Assembly: GCA_009363875.1 (NCBI GenBank) | Contig: CM018695.1 | Span: forward strand, 67,144,907-67,208,906 | Direction of reading: 5' to 3' | Source: Mikania micrantha | Taxonomy: Eukaryota; Streptophyta; Magnoliopsida; Asterales; Asteraceae | Length of the DNA: 64,000 bases | Shown here: piece after piece, positions 19,981 to 33,668 of the stretch | How the letters are laid out: each line of letters begins with the position of its first letter | How positions within the stretch are numbered: position 1 is the stretch's first letter | Position numbers and translations under genes: made by a program | Notes under the pieces: generated by a model | Told to the model about the DNA's origin: nothing | Seen by the model: the letters and a program-made list of their open reading frames with translations, nothing else | The model's database searches: none

Positions 19981-22165
19981 TGTAACTTCATGTTGGAGTT
20001 TGTGCGCGTTTTCATGTTCGTGTTCGTGTTCGTGTTCGTATTCGTGCTCAACAACTCAAGATTGTTATGTTTGTCCGTGTTTGTCCGTGTTTGACCGTGT
20101 TGACCGTGTTTGACTGTGTTTGACCATGTTTGACAGTGTCAAAGTCAACGACCCGTTGGTGAACCGTGTGTTCGTTATAGTTCGTTTAATGTTCGTTATC
20201 ATTCACGTATTGCATGTAAACACGTAAGTCACGTTAATGGAAAACTTACTATTTATAGTAAGTTTCCATTTTTAGTAAGTTGCAACAATTTACATTTTAA
20301 TGGTTCTAGCATTCTCATTAAACCTAAGTGATCATGTTAACACTTAGCATGTTGCTACATGTTGTCAAATAAGCATAAAGTATGTTTTTAACAAATAAAG
20401 TTACCTAAAATAGAATGCCTCTAGGTTTGACATGTTTAGCCACAAGTTTCATATATCAACTTCACAGATCATCATAACATAGCATTTCAAATCGTTTACT
20501 ATCAATAAGACTTAACCAAAAACCATATTCCATGAAATTCCCAAATAAAGTTTCCTAAAATGGAAAGTTTGTAGCAAAACTTATCTTAACCAGGATTCAA
20601 CTATTCAAACAGTCTTATATAAACATTAGCATGACCAAAAACACTCATTCATAGTCAAAATCAACATGCATGTATGATCCTTAACTTTAAAGTTTCTATT
20701 TATAGAAATCTATGACAAAATCACCCATTTCATTACATTCAATTATACAAATCATGTCAATAACATCGATAAAACTCCCAAATCATTACTTGAACATATC
20801 TTTTTTTATCTACATCATCATCTAGCATTATTTGTGCAACAAAAGTTACTATTATTAGTAACTATGCCCAAATCACGAAAAATGACCATTTTAACTCATA
20901 GTTTTCATCACAAATATCCCTAACATCGCAATAATCACATCTTTACAACCGAAATATCCTAACTATCCATAGATCGTACTTGCATGTCATCAAAGATTGT
21001 CATAAACATCAAATATCATCAATACTCATATTCCTGGCATCAAATATCGTCAAAACCTTCAATAGATGATTATCACTAATCAAATGAACCATCAATCTAG
21101 TAATACCCAGATTTATTATAGTAAAATTTCATGCATGTACTATAGATGATCTTACATGTCACCATACATGCTTGCATGTGTGTGTTTTGTGTGAAATGTG
21201 TGTATGAGGCATCAAAACTACCTCCAAAGAAGCTTAGATGGTTGGGTTTGTGTAAGAACAGCAGCTCTAGGGCTCTGGGATCTCGTGACGAAGGGTTTTA
21301 CAGCTGCTACAATGGATGAAATGGTGGTGGATGGTCTCCCTTCAAGTTTCCTTCCTTCAAAGCTTCAAAATAACTTTCAAGAACTCATACATGGCTTCCA
21401 AAGAGGTTAGCAGGAAGTTTTGGAGAGAATAATTGGTCAAAATGATGGTCTCAGTGTTGGATTTATATGTACGGATCCGATAAATTAACGTAACTAACCG
21501 AGCTGTGACCCGTAAGAATTACACCTTGGTCAACGAACATTAAATCCACTTAATTTGATTAACTGGTATTCACGAACGGATTTATAATTTATAAGTGTTA
21601 TAAATTATATAAGTTTAATTATTAATTTAATTAAACTAATAGTGTTGGGCTTGATAATGTGTATTGGACCTAAACTAACTAAATTAGGCTTAGGGCCCAA
21701 AAGTTAGTATTATAAGATTAAAAGGAGATTAATCTTAATAAAACCAACCCTAATTTTTTTTTCTGGCTTACTGCCGTCGCACAAAAAAACCAAAAAAACA
21801 ACATAAGTTGCTTTTTCTTTCTTTCTTTTGGTGAGCCGTCAGAAACAAGATATAGATATAGGGATTTGTTTTTTTTTTTTGCCCCCTTGGCGTACCGCGA
21901 TGGGCTCCAGAATGGCCCAATGGCCTGTTTTTATTTGTTTGATCTGTTTTTCGTCATTGTTTATCGTTCCTCAACTTGTGCTTTGTTTTTGTTTGTTGTT
22001 CGTTCACATATTGTTCAATTGTTATCTATTTGTATCATTTGTTCGATTGTTCACCAACGTTTGTGAGTTTTAAGACATGTGCGTGTTTTCCGTAATTCCT
22101 CGAATTACAATATGATTGTTTGTGTTTTAAAGAATTTGCTGACATGGAATTTACGGGGTGTCACA
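19981..22165 (-). repeat. Gypsy-type LTR (about 2.2 kb)
   Basis: The right end (GGGTGTCACA) is followed by TCATCCCCTTGTT, a minus-strand PPT like those next to the other gypsy LTRs here. The left end is placed at TGTAACTTCA by analogy and is uncertain. On the minus strand a TATA (ATATAAATCC, near 21,460) precedes a leader region that ends in GGAG|GTAGTT near 21,220, a possible splice donor. The far end has (TTCGTG)n and TTTGACCGTG repeats (20,010-20,150). A CGCGGTACGC motif lies near 21,890. Confidence 0.6.
20011..20150. repeat. TTCGTG and TTTGACCGTG short tandem repeats
   Basis: Four to five TTCGTG/TTCGTA units are followed by about seven imperfect copies of GTTTGACCGTGT. They lie within the LTR's U5-proximal end. 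Confidence 0.8.
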
Positions 22166-25100
22166 TCATCCCCTTGTTAAAAAGATTTTGTCCCGAAATT
22201 CAGATCGTCCTATGGATTAGATTTGAGTGTCCGAGTCGTCTCCATTTTTCCCCAATGAAGTTGTGGCTATGTCCGAGTCTCTTTATTTTCGTGGTCCTAT
22301 ACGTTGATCGTTCCTCCGAAAGGACATATGTGTTCGTAAGTCTGAATCGTTTCAAAAGATGTTACAAGTGTCTCTTCTATTAGACATTACCCTTAGGTTT
22401 GGACACGTGATACGTTATGTATACGGACAAGTTCGTTCAGTAAGTATAGTTCGTAGGTCATTGCCGGTTTGTCGTTTGGTTTCAATAGTTTATCACATCG
22501 TGGGTTTCACATCTCATGTTTCTTGGATTATGTCCTACCTCTCCAAGGTAAGACTTTGAGGATATATGTGTCACCTATTGGAGATACCAGGGCTTACGTC
22601 CCTTGTTGGCGTGGTTCTTTTGGCATTCATGCACTATCGTCATGCGATCTTCGCGTGTGTTCGATCCTTCCATTGTTGCGTGTATGTGTTTGTAACTATT
22701 GAGTTGGCTTTCGCCCGTATCTGCCCAGTAAATGGTTTAACAGCACTTGCGTCTATCTCGTGCTTCAAATGGTGAATTTTTCTTCCTCAGATGATAACTG
22801 TTGTTTTAGGAAATCTCGCCAGTTGAGTGGTAAGGGTCCTGATTGTTTCAAAGTTGTTCTCACATGCCCTCAGAATGTCTCTTATTATGTGTACCAAGCA
22901 TTCGCCTTTCTTTGTCAGTATGAGGGTGATGCATAGTGTTCGTAAGTAGTCTTGTTCCCAATGTTTTATGAGAGGACATCCAAAAGCTTGTTATAAATCA
23001 AATAGTAAGTTGGAAATGAATATAGTTGGCACTCCGTGCCGAGTGACGATCCCCTTCTTTAGATGGATTTGGGTTAATTTATCCTGCCTGTTGTTCTATG
23101 GATAAGAAGGAAATATGCGGATTTTGATTCTCATGTTCAACCTTTGGACGATCTCTACCTTAGAGGTCCCTGTTGTGTCTCCCTAGGTGCAGAGATGGAG
23201 ACTTCAAGTAATATGATCACCTTGGGAGATAAGCAACTTGGTAAATCAGTACTCAAGTTTCATAGTTTGAGTGCTGAGCGAACGGTTTCAATCACTAGAG
23301 GGGAATATGAATCATACCTTGTGCTGTGATTTCCAAAAAGTTTGTTACTCTGTGAGGAGTCTAGCTATCATGTTCTCACGACGAATATCTTGTGACACGA
23401 GCGTGGGTACGTAAGGATGTGTCAGAATTTATTCAAGATTGCCTCGCAGGATTGGGTTAGATTTTGAGGATGGTATGTCACGAATCTCATCACGGGACCC
23501 TACGCGGTTTCAGGAATGCTTGTTTTCTCATCAAATTTTGTATTGGAATGTCAGTTGTGACCACATGTATTGTCATCATGTTTCAGGATTCAGTAGGGTT
23601 CTTACGTTTGTCGTCGTTGTCGTGAAATGACTCAATTATTCGTGGCGAATTCCTGCTAAGATTTTGCAAAGTGGGTGGTTGTTTGGTGATCTTAGTAGGA
23701 TAACCATATATGTATCCTTCTTAGCCGCGCGGTTTGTTTTTAAGGTAGGTATCTAGCTGTTACATTGGTGTTGATCATAATTTCCTTCTGTTTCTATAAT
23801 CAAGAGAGGTTCCTCAACCCTGTCGTGAAGAATCCGTAGCAACCGAGGATATCGAGACAAGTAGATGTGTAATATTGACAGGAATTGCAATCCCTCAAAT
23901 TGGATTGTTATTTGGTTTGACGATTGTTTCCGTTGTTTAGTTTTATGTTTCGGTTTCTACTACTCACATTCTCAATGCGGTGTTTGTGTTTGTAAATGTG
24001 TCGCATCATGGCTACTTGCCATACTCCGATCATGTTGGGGTCTATCATTCATCTGCTCTCAGTAGTGGTTGGTTTAGGTAGTTCCTGGTGTTTTGTGTTT
24101 ATGTCTGAAATTCATAGTTCGCAAGGAATCTCTAGTTTTGACTTTGAATGTACACGTTTCTCACTATAACTTAATGCAGGTTAGAAACATGCGGATGAAA
24201 GATAGGCACCAATGGTATTGCTAGGAATGAGTTTCCTTGACACCACTTTTGTTAGGTTGGATCTAAGGATTCGTGAAATGGTTCGAGTTACGATTATACA
24301 GGTATAGTACGTATTCCTTTACTTTTTCCTCATATCACTCAAGCATACTTGAGCAGGTGGTTTCTCGAGTTGTACCAATACATAAGTAAGTTCAGTCAGT
24401 CGCGAAGAGTCTCCATGTGTCTTCATATCAGTTTATGGTTCAACCGACTGGTTCTCGCACAAAGGAAATCATGCGATGTTCTACTCCATTCTTGAAGAGT
24501 TCAGAGTGTTATAAGTTGCTACATTGTACAGTAAAGATGAGACGGTCCGTTTCTATACGAGAAGCCTGATCGCTCGTGCATGATCTAAGGGAATCGTTCT
24601 GAAGTAACGAAGGTTTGGTGAACAGGTTGTCGTCCTGAGAGACCAACGGAGTCAAACAGGAGGTATTTATTTTATAGGGATTTCAGTACTTTGTGTGTTT
24701 AGATGTGTTGACTCTTCTAGGAGATGTGAGAGTCTTGTTAGTGGAACGACTTGAGTGCTGCCCAATTGCATGTCTGGGTTCGGTACCAAAGTATGAGGTC
24801 GAGATGGAGAGTTCGATGAGATGGTAAATCATTAGGTTCCATTAGGAGAAATGCGGATGTTTCATTAAGATGGAAGACATCAGAGGATCTGTCAACAGAA
24901 TGGGCTATGTAGAATGCATTTGCTCAGTTGTGTTTGATCCTCGGGAATATAGGTTTGTCACTGTAGGTCTTGCATGGTTGGTAGGTTGGTAATGATTAAT
25001 CATTCCAATATACTTTCTCATATAGTATAAGGCAAGAGTTTTCTTTGACGTATACGATTTGTGTGTAACCAGAACAGGTCTCCTATTGTTTGAAGATTAG

Positions 25101-26235
25101 TGTGCGCTCCACACTTGAATTTGTGGAGTTTGTTCGGTTAAAAAGACCGTGTCTATTCCCATGCGAGGTTCTGTGGTTGTGGTTTTATAATATGCCTATG
25201 TTTATGTTGGCACCTTCATTTGCCAATCGTCAGGAGGGTCTGGTAGTATCCTCTGGTGGATTCAAGTGTTCAAGTAATCTTAGGAGGGATCAAGTGTTCA
25301 TCTGCGGAATTTGGCGTCATTCTAGTTAGGCATTCGTGAGGTTTGTCAGAGGTTGAGGAGGGTATAGAAAATCATTTTTTATAACAAGATGGCTCGAGTA
25401 TCTTAGTTTGTTCAACTCCCTTCTTTTTCAATCTTGGTAGTTTGGAGAATTAGAGTTCATATTACTTGTGCTCGATGCAAGGCCAGGTTGTGCATCAAAG
25501 GTGTGGTCGTACTTGTAGTTGCACTCTTCACAAAAAGTGTCAATAGTTAATTCCATGATCTATACGGATGTCTACGAGTGTCGGGAGCAATTAAGGGATT
25601 GTATGGGTGGCATCTATGGGTATTCAACGATGTGTCTAGATGTGGCATCATCAGTCAATGATATGTCTTCAGTGTTCTGGATTCGATGAAGCGTTGTTGC
25701 GCCAGTCCAACATCCTTGTTCGCGCATGGTTGTGCTATTTTTGCTTGGAGTTCCACTTAGCAGGTAGGTGTACACAGTGTACGTGCCTTGTATAAGGATC
25801 AGACATCATACGTACTATGTTTGCAGATCGTCCCTGAAAATGTTAGTTCCGACAACTAATAGGACTCACACCCGTGAGTGTCTGTGCAATGCGCCAAGGT
25901 TGCACTTAGAAGGTTTAAATGAGATCGGATCGACTAGGTTGAAGGCAAGGAATCGATGAGTTTCATCACAATGTCTAATAGGTTAACGGGATTTGATTGA
26001 ATTACATTGTTAACAGTCACATGTCAATCATGTGATTTGTATTCCTGGTGGACATAGCTTATCATTGAATTTGTTAGAATTCGTATGCACCTATAAATTC
26101 ACGATTACGTTGGCCACCATAATCGTCAATTTATCTTACACAGTCATTCTAGTTCTTTCAATTCCAAGCTAGTGAACACCATAGAGTTCGAAGCTTACCT
26201 CCTGAGTGTCGATACTAGGTTTCAGTCCATAAACA
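22166..26235 (-). mobile_element. Large non-coding internal region of a gypsy-derived element
   Basis: It starts at a PPT beside an LTR and ends where a gag/leader remnant begins. In 4 kb no frame longer than about 80 codons exists and none resembles retroelement proteins. Composition is T/G-rich on the plus strand. This is the pattern of a large retrotransposon derivative (LARD). The LTR at its left and the LTR at 26.5-28.0 kb do not align convincingly, so it need not be one element. Confidence 0.5.
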
Positions 26236-26493
26236 TGCGCCTTTACCACTTCCTCCCTCACCAGAATTTGAGTTTCGGTGAGTTTCTCCTTTTCACTACC
26301 ACTCCCACCAGAGGTATGTTCATCAGCCATTAGTGGCTGAAATCATATAATTAGACAGTCAGTCTTATATATTCACAACACTTAAATAGTCTATACTTAT
26401 GCATCATACAATTATCTTATCTAATATTCAAAATTATGATACAATCTGATTTGATTAAGGGAACGTTCAAGTCATAAACATCTTATTATACTG
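26236..26493 (-). pseudogene. Duplicate of gypsy gag 5' end and leader
   Basis: This block matches 32,360-32,616 (start of the gypsy gag and its leader) with few differences, including the CAT for the start Met at 26,328-26,330. At 26,493 it jumps directly into LTR sequence matching 37,140 onward, so about 260 bp of leader, the PBS and about 465 bp of LTR are missing. It is a remnant of another copy of the same family. Confidence 0.8.
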
Positions 26494-27994
26494 GTTTAAT
26501 CATGATCACACTATGGTGTTAACCCTCATGTTCTTCCACCATAGTTACTTGTCAGCACCTCTGACTATCCACACACATGTGGTTTCATACATAATCTTAA
26601 GTCTTAACATGTTCACCCACCGGTTCTTCCATCTAGGACACTTGCTAGAACCTCTAGCTATCCACACACCTGTGGTTCTTTATTTCAATCAAATCACTAT
26701 GATGTTCACTCACCGGTACCTCCATCATAGGATTCCTCTACTTTAATTCACCAAGGTATTGGATTTATCATAGTTTGTTGAACTTCTAACATTCAACTTT
26801 CCACTAGCACCAATACCATTCTTATCATATAATTAATTCAACAACAATTTTAATATTCATTATGTGATGTCATAGTTGTGGGATTACTTACCTTGATCAG
26901 ATAATGGATTATCACCTACAGGTTCCCTTCCCGATCTATGACTACTTGCTTGACTTTCACTACCACCACCTAGTTGCAAAACACACATACAACTAGTTTC
27001 AATACATATAACACATACAATCAAGTTCAACCCACTTGAATGGTTTGACTTTTCAAAGTCAATTTATCACATAATTGACTCTATCTTACTACATTTAGCA
27101 AGTTTTAGCCAATTCTCTCAATTAATCATATTCCATGCCTCCCTTAGGCATTTCATCACATAATTGATGTTTATTACATTAGTTATGATCCTAATCACCT
27201 CTTTTAATCAAAGATTCATCTAAGATCATAACTTTTAATAATTTTAACATCAATTTATTACATATTAACATTTAACCCATGGATTATGATCCATATTTCA
27301 TTCAAAACCATGATTTAATCATCCTACTAGTTATCAAACACAATAATATGGATTTAATAATAACCGGACATTATACCGGCTTAAAACGAAGATTTCACTG
27401 TCAAAATATCAAGTTCTTTGTTTCAAACTATTCCTAGTCATCATCTAGGCAATAATCCACAACCATAATCATTGTATTATATTCAAAACTAGATTTAATC
27501 CACACACTATTAAACCAGTAGGAGAGATCAAATCGTTACCCCTTTCGAACAAATTTTTGGTTGAAAACAACGATCGGATGTTGTAGAAACAATCCTTGGC
27601 TTGATTAGGATGTTTGGATAGCTTCAAAACACTGATCTTGATGATAAAATTCGATCTGAACGTCTATGTGTGTGTTTGAAGTCGAAAGAAATAAAATTAT
27701 AAACTTCTGCATGTAATCTTATGAAATTGAGATGTTTCTGAACCGCCATACTCGTCGCATACCGCCAAGAAGGGCTTATGGGTCCTTGGATATTTTGGGT
27801 TCTTCGCGTACCGCCAAGGAGGCTCAAAATATCCTTGGCGTACCGCGAAGGATTCTAGAACTCTAATATTTATCCAATTTTTCTTGTTTTCGTGATTTCG
27901 AGGGAATACACAAATACACATATTTTAAAATCCCATAAACGTTTATATTATTTTCATTACAAAACATGTATGACCGTGAAAATAAGTCGTTACA
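26494..27994 (-). repeat. 3' LTR of the Tekay-type gypsy element, one end truncated
   Basis: The inner end is GTTACA at 27,994, followed by a PPT (minus strand GTAAGAGGGGAGATT). The left part (26,503-27,080) aligns with 37,143-37,715 in the other LTR. The U5-side end is missing because of the junction at 26,493. Three copies of a CGCGGTACGC-type motif lie at 27,750-27,860. Confidence 0.75.
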
Positions 27995-28064
27995 AATCTC
28001 CCCTCTTACAAAGGTTTTGTCCCCGAAACCAATTAAACATCAAAAAGGAAAGGATAAAATTTTC

Positions 28065-31000
28065 TCATTTCATCTTCTGACTCCCACGTGGCGTCAGAAC
28101 CTTTCTGTTTTTCCACTGAACCTTTACCTGGCTCAACGATTTATTTCTGAGTTGCTTGACTTTTTGGTCAAGTATTGCCACCGGCTTTTCCACATAGTTT
28201 AACCTGTCATCAATTTCCAGGTCTTCTAGTGGTACGTAAGCCGATTCATCTGCTAGACATTTTCGTAAATAAGAAACGTGGAACGTGTTATGAATTCCAC
28301 TTAACTCCTCAGGTAGCTCCAAGCGATAAGCAACTTCACCAACACGAGCTATGATTTTAAATGGCACAATAAAGCGTTGACTTAGCTTTCCTCGCTTATG
28401 AAAACGTATAACACCCTTCCACTGTGAGACTTTTAACAACACAGAATCTCCCACCTGGAATTCAATGGGCCTTCTACGCTAATCAGCGTATGATTTCTGA
28501 TGGTCTTGAGCCGCCTTCAAATAGGAACGGATTTGATCTATCTGATCATTGGTAGCTTTAACTACCTTTTTGTGTGCGAGTTCACGCTGCCCAACTTCTC
28601 CCCAACAAACGGGAGTTCGACATTTTCTCCCATAAAGAATCTCAAAAGGAGGCATTCCAATGCTGGAATGATAACTATTATTATACGAGAACTCTGCCAA
28701 GGGCAGGTAATCATCCCAACTACCCTCAAAGTCAATAATGCACGCCTGTAACATATCCTGCAAAGTCTGAATGGTTCTTTCACTATGTCTGTCGGTCTAA
28801 GGATGATACGAAGTGCTTAACAACGGTTTTGTTCCTAACTCTTCCTGAAAATTTCTCCAGAATCGAGAAGTAAATCGAGTATCCCGATCAGAGATAATGG
28901 TTACAGGCACCCCATGACGAGACACCACTTCTCGTACATATAATTCTGCCATTTTGTCAGAAGAATAAGTTTCACAAATGGGCAAGAAATGAGCACTCTT
29001 AGTCAACCTATCCACAATGACCCAAATCGTATCAAATCCCTTCCTTGTCTTAGGAAGCTTAGTAATCAGGTCCATTGTGATATGTTCGCATTTCCACGTC
29101 GGAATTTCCAATGGTTGCAACTTACCATAAGGTTTTTGGTGCTCTGCTTTTACCTGCATACAAGTCAAACACTTCGCCACATGTTTAACATCTCCTTTCA
29201 TATCTGGCCACCAATAATTTACCCGAAGGTTACGATACATTTTAGTAGCCCCAGGATGAATTGAGTATTTTGACTTGTGTGCTTCTTCCAACAATGCCGA
29301 CTTAAGTGGACAAAGTGGGAGGTATCCACACTCGACCCCACCTAGTTTTTAAACCACAATTATCTTCATCAAGATTATGAGCTTGCCCTTTTATTCTATC
29401 TCGTTCCCAGATTTCTCCTTTTAAAGCTTCAATCTAGGCTTCCTTGATCTGTTCTCTCAGCCCTAAAGTAATCACAAGCTGCATAGCTTTCACCCTAGTA
29501 GGTCTATGTTCTTCCTTTCTACTCAAAGCATCAGCCACTACATTTGTTTTCCCTGGGTGATAGAGAATTTCGCAATCATAGTCCTTGAGTAATTCTAGCC
29601 ATCATCTTTGCCTCATATTCAATTCCTTCTGAGTGAAGAAATATTTCAAACTTTTATGATCTGTGTAAATAGTACACTTTACACCATATAAATAATGTCT
29701 CCAAATTTTTAAGGCAAATACTACTGCTGCAAGTTCTAAATCATGAATAGGATAATTGATTTCATGGGTTTTTAGTTGTCTTAAGGCATAAGCAATTACC
29801 TTGCCTTGTTGCATAAGAACACAAGCTAGACCAAGATAAGAAGCATCAGAATATACCACAAAATCATTAGGGCCATCTGGTAATGTTAATACCAGTCTCT
29901 GAGTTAGTTTTGACTTTAACTCTTGGAATGCTTTCTCTTGGTCATCACCCCACACAAACTTAACATTCTTTCTTGTAAGTTTGGTTAAAGAAGAAACAAT
30001 CTTGGCAAAGTCTTGAACAAATCTACGATAATAACCGGCTAAGCCAAGAAAACTTCTGACATCGGTTGGATTTTTGGGTGGACTCTAGTTAGTCACCGCT
30101 TGAATTTTAGAAGGACCAACCAGAATGCCATCTACATTTATTACGTGCTCTAGGAATTGGACTTCATGCAGCCAGAAGGCGCATTTAGAAAATTTGGCAT
30201 ATAACTTCTCCCTACGGAGAGTTTCAAGTACCTCACGTAAGTGACATGCGTGATCACATTCATTTTTGGAATAAACAAGAATATCATCAATAAAGACGAT
30301 GACAGATCGATCCAACATGGGACGACAAACCCAATTCATCAAGTACGTGAATGCAGCCGGTGCATTAGTCAGCCCAAAAGACATGACAAGAAATTCATAA
30401 TGACCGTACCGGGTTCGAAACGCTGTTTTAGGAACATCTTCTTCCCTAACTTTAATTTGATGATAACCCGATCTAAGATCAATTTTAGAGAACCAAGAAG
30501 CCCCTTGTAACTGATAAAAAAGATCATCAATTCGAGGCAATGGATATTTGTTTTTCACAGTCACTTTATTAAGTTCTCGATAATCAATTCACATACAAAA
30601 ACTTCCATCCTTCTTTTTAACAAAAAGAACAGGAGCACCCCAAGGCGAGATGCTTGGGCGAATATAACGTTTATCGAGAAGGTCCTGCAATTGAGTCATC
30701 AACTCATGCAATTCAGACGGTGCAAAACGATAAGGAGCTTTTGCTATAGGCTTGGCCCCTGGAATGAGATCAATTCTAAACTCAACATCTCTATCAGAGG
30801 GGATTCCCCGTAAATCATCCAGAAAGACATCAGGAAAATCCATAACAATTGGGACATCCTCTAATTCTTTTACTGTCTTCTCAGCATCAATGACATAAGC
30901 TAAGAAGTATTGGCCCCCATGATTCATATACTTCATGGCTTTGACCAAAGAACACAAAACGACCCCTCTACGTTTTTCACCTTGAATGGACAATTCATAA

Positions 31001-32450
31001 CCACTCGGGGTTATCAATTGTATAACTTTGCGATTGCAAATAATATTGGCTTTATAAGAAGATAGCCAATCCATTCCAATACCACCATCAAACTCCCCCA
31101 AGATCATAGGTATTAAATCCATGACATAATCCTCATTATTGATCGTAAATTTACAATTTCGATAAATATCAAACACAAGAAAAATCTTAAAATCAGCAAC
31201 CTCTACTTCTAATGGTGCAGACAACTTTTCTAAGACAAAAGATGGATGATGCACAAATTTTATAAACACAAAAGATCGATTGGCTCCGGAATTAAATAAC
31301 ACATAAGCAGGTATTGAGTTAACGAAGAAGGTACCTGTCACTACGTCAGATGTAACTTTAGCCTCCTTCGCAGAAATCTGGAAAGCTCTCCCCTTTGGTT
31401 TGGGCGCTTTCGGTTTCTCTCCAGAGCCTTGGGATTTAAACGATCGGCCATCATCACTAATCGATGCTGCCACCTTAAGTTCAGGGCACTCACTCCTCCT
31501 ATGCCATGGCTTATAACAATTGTAACACAGATTAGGAGGACTCAAACACTGGGTTGCCAAATGTCCCGGCTTCCCACATTTATAACAGACAACAGGTCTA
31601 GCACGACATTCATCCGCGTGCATATTCCCACAATTGGGACAAGGTTTGGTAAAGACAGACTTTTTAGACGATTTGAAAAACTTCGCCTTTTTGGATGAAC
31701 CTGTGTCTATTTCCGCCTTTCGTTTATCTCCCCGATCTTTTTGTCGTTTCAACTCCAGCTCTCGTTCTCGAGCACAATCAATCAGTTCATTTAATGTCTC
31801 ACATTTAGAAGGCTTGAGAAATTCCCGATACTTTGTATTCAACATGTTATGATATCGGTTTATCCACATTCTTTCAGTTTGAAGAATATCAGAACAAAAT
31901 TTAGCTTTATCGAAGAAAATGGCAGTGTTGGTATCAATACTTTCATATTTCTGCTGTGGATGAAGAAACTCCTCAGTAACACGTTCAATAGAGGCTTGAG
32001 GACAAAACCGCTTCAAGAAGAGTTCTTTAAACTGGGCCCACGTCAGCCCTTTTATTCCATCCCTGCCCCTTTCCTTCCTCAGCAACTCCCACCAGTCTTT
32101 GGCTCGATCTTTCAACTGGTTGCCAGCAAACATGACCTCATCAACCGGGTCATAATGACTAGTCTCAAATGTTTCTTCAATATCAAATATCCAGCGTTGA
32201 ACTCAGTTGGCTTACATGCCATAAATTCTTTAAAAGTGATTTTCTTGGAAATTTGTTTCATCTCCACTCCGGCTTCAAAATAAGCCAATTCTTGATGAAG
32301 GAACTCTTTTAATGAAAACTTAATTTCTTCAATATATGTGGGCAAAGCAGCTTCAAAAGCCTTTGCCACTTCCTCCTTCACCATAATTCGAGTTTCGGTG
32401 AGTTTCACCTTTTCACTACCACTGCCACTAGAGGTATGTTCATCAGCCAT
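28065..32450 (-). pseudogene. Gypsy gag-pol polyprotein, broken
   Basis: Gag starts at ATG 32,450 (MADEHTSSGSGSEKV), shifts frame near 32,190 and carries two zinc knuckles (CYKCGKPGHLATQC, then a CYNC-start knuckle with W for G). The protease site reads FNSGANRSF, with Asn (codon 31,293-31,291) where catalytic Asp is expected. Reverse transcriptase has the SKIDLRSGYHQI block and VFIDDILVYS. RNase H has VYSDASYLGLACVL. Integrase has HPGATKMYRN with CLTCMQVK, MDLITKLP and a SDRDTRF region. The end has the HVSYLRKCLADE signature and a frameshift in the chromodomain. Stops lie at 30,589, 30,085, 29,602, about 29,435, 28,797 and 28,479; a frameshift lies near 29,320. Several stops fit C-to-T or G-to-A changes of Gln, Arg or Trp codons, as expected after methylation. 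Confidence 0.88.
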
Positions 32451-32858
32451 TAGTGGCTGAAATCATATAATTAGAAAGTCAATCTTATATATTCATAGCA
32501 CTTAAATAGTCTGTACTTATGCATCATACAATTATCTTACCTAATATTCAAAATTATGATACAATCTGATTTGATTAAGGGAACGTTCAAGTCATAAACA
32601 TCTTATTATACTGGCCAGGCATAATAACATGTTTATCACACGCTCATGCCCTTAAATTCCTCATTTCACATCATAATTAAGGAGTTCGGTTCATACAATT
32701 TATACAAAACAATGTGTACATATGCAATTCCACACATATATACAAACCTCATACTTCCGGCTTAATGATCGAGGCTTGAATCGAACGTTTAATCACATAT
32801 CAAGAGCATAAGATTTGAGTTCAAGTGTTTTTCTAACAATTGAATCCCTCAAACCATT

Positions 32859-32870
32859 GCTCTGACACCA
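32859..32870 (-). promoter_or_regulatory. Gypsy primer-binding site, one mismatch
   Basis: The minus strand reads TGGTGTCAGAGC, one base from the initiator Met-tRNA PBS, and lies four bases inside the LTR start at 32,875. Confidence 0.85.
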
Positions 32871-33668
32871 ACTTTGTAACCACCTGTTACTACTTAACCT
32901 TTTTCACATAATATCAGAGTTGTCCCATAAAATTTCTCGTTATCAAAACCTTGCTTAAAATTTTAACCTTCTTTATTTAATAATATTAAACAAAGTTTAA
33001 AACAACATAAACGTGTCACACAAAGTTATGTTACTTATTTACATAAGTAAGTTTAAACATGTAACACCCCGACCGATGGCGGAAACGTCGGGATGCCACG
33101 AGGGATGTGTAGATTGTTCATAAGCTCGTGGGCATCTAATTAAATCATCACATATCAATTAATCAACCAAGTTAATTACATCAAAAATCATGTTCATCAT
33201 GAGATAGTTACATCAATTACACAAAAGATTTAGCTAAACTCACTAAACTCTACTCTTCAGAATTTCAGTTATTTTAGCTAAGTCCAAGACCCTAAGTGAT
33301 GATGTCCAAAAGATGTAGAGCTACCCTTCTCTACTTACTTCACTTCATTTCTTGAAACATGTAGAAAATCAAGTGTCAACTACGAAGTAGTTGGTGAGTA
33401 ATCATAAGTTTTTATGTTTCAGAAATGTTTAAAAGTGTTTAACAAAGTTTATGGTTTTTCAAGGAAAATACACATGCGCACCTGTAAAATAGTCCAGTTC
33501 TGCCATATCCCAACACACACAACATCCAAACAATTCAATCAACCACATACGCAATAATCACATAATTCAAATAATCACATAATTCAAATAATCACAAATC
33601 ATTATCCACATATATTCAACCAATCACAACTCAATCAATAATCACCATAATCATATCAACATAAGTTA

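Larger units (their letters stand above)
27995..32874 (-). mobile_element. Ty3/gypsy Tekay-type chromovirus, internal region
   Basis: Minus-strand order is PBS, leader, gag, protease, reverse transcriptase, RNase H, integrase, chromodomain-type end and PPT. RNase H preceding integrase is the gypsy order. A C-terminal extension of chromodomain type places it near the Tekay lineage, by recognition. The copy has at least six stops and several frameshifts and is dead. Confidence 0.85.

Noticed and set aside
20011..20150. TTCGTG repeats as telomere-like or centromeric satellite
   Set aside because: Unit does not match plant telomere repeats and the array is short, inside an LTR.
21198..21410. 70-codon plus-strand frame
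   Set aside because: It lies antisense to the leader of a gypsy LTR and has no recognisable domain.
19981..27994. One complete element with LTRs at 19,981-22,165 and 26,494-27,994
   Set aside because: The two LTRs do not align and the PBS is missing at the right boundary.
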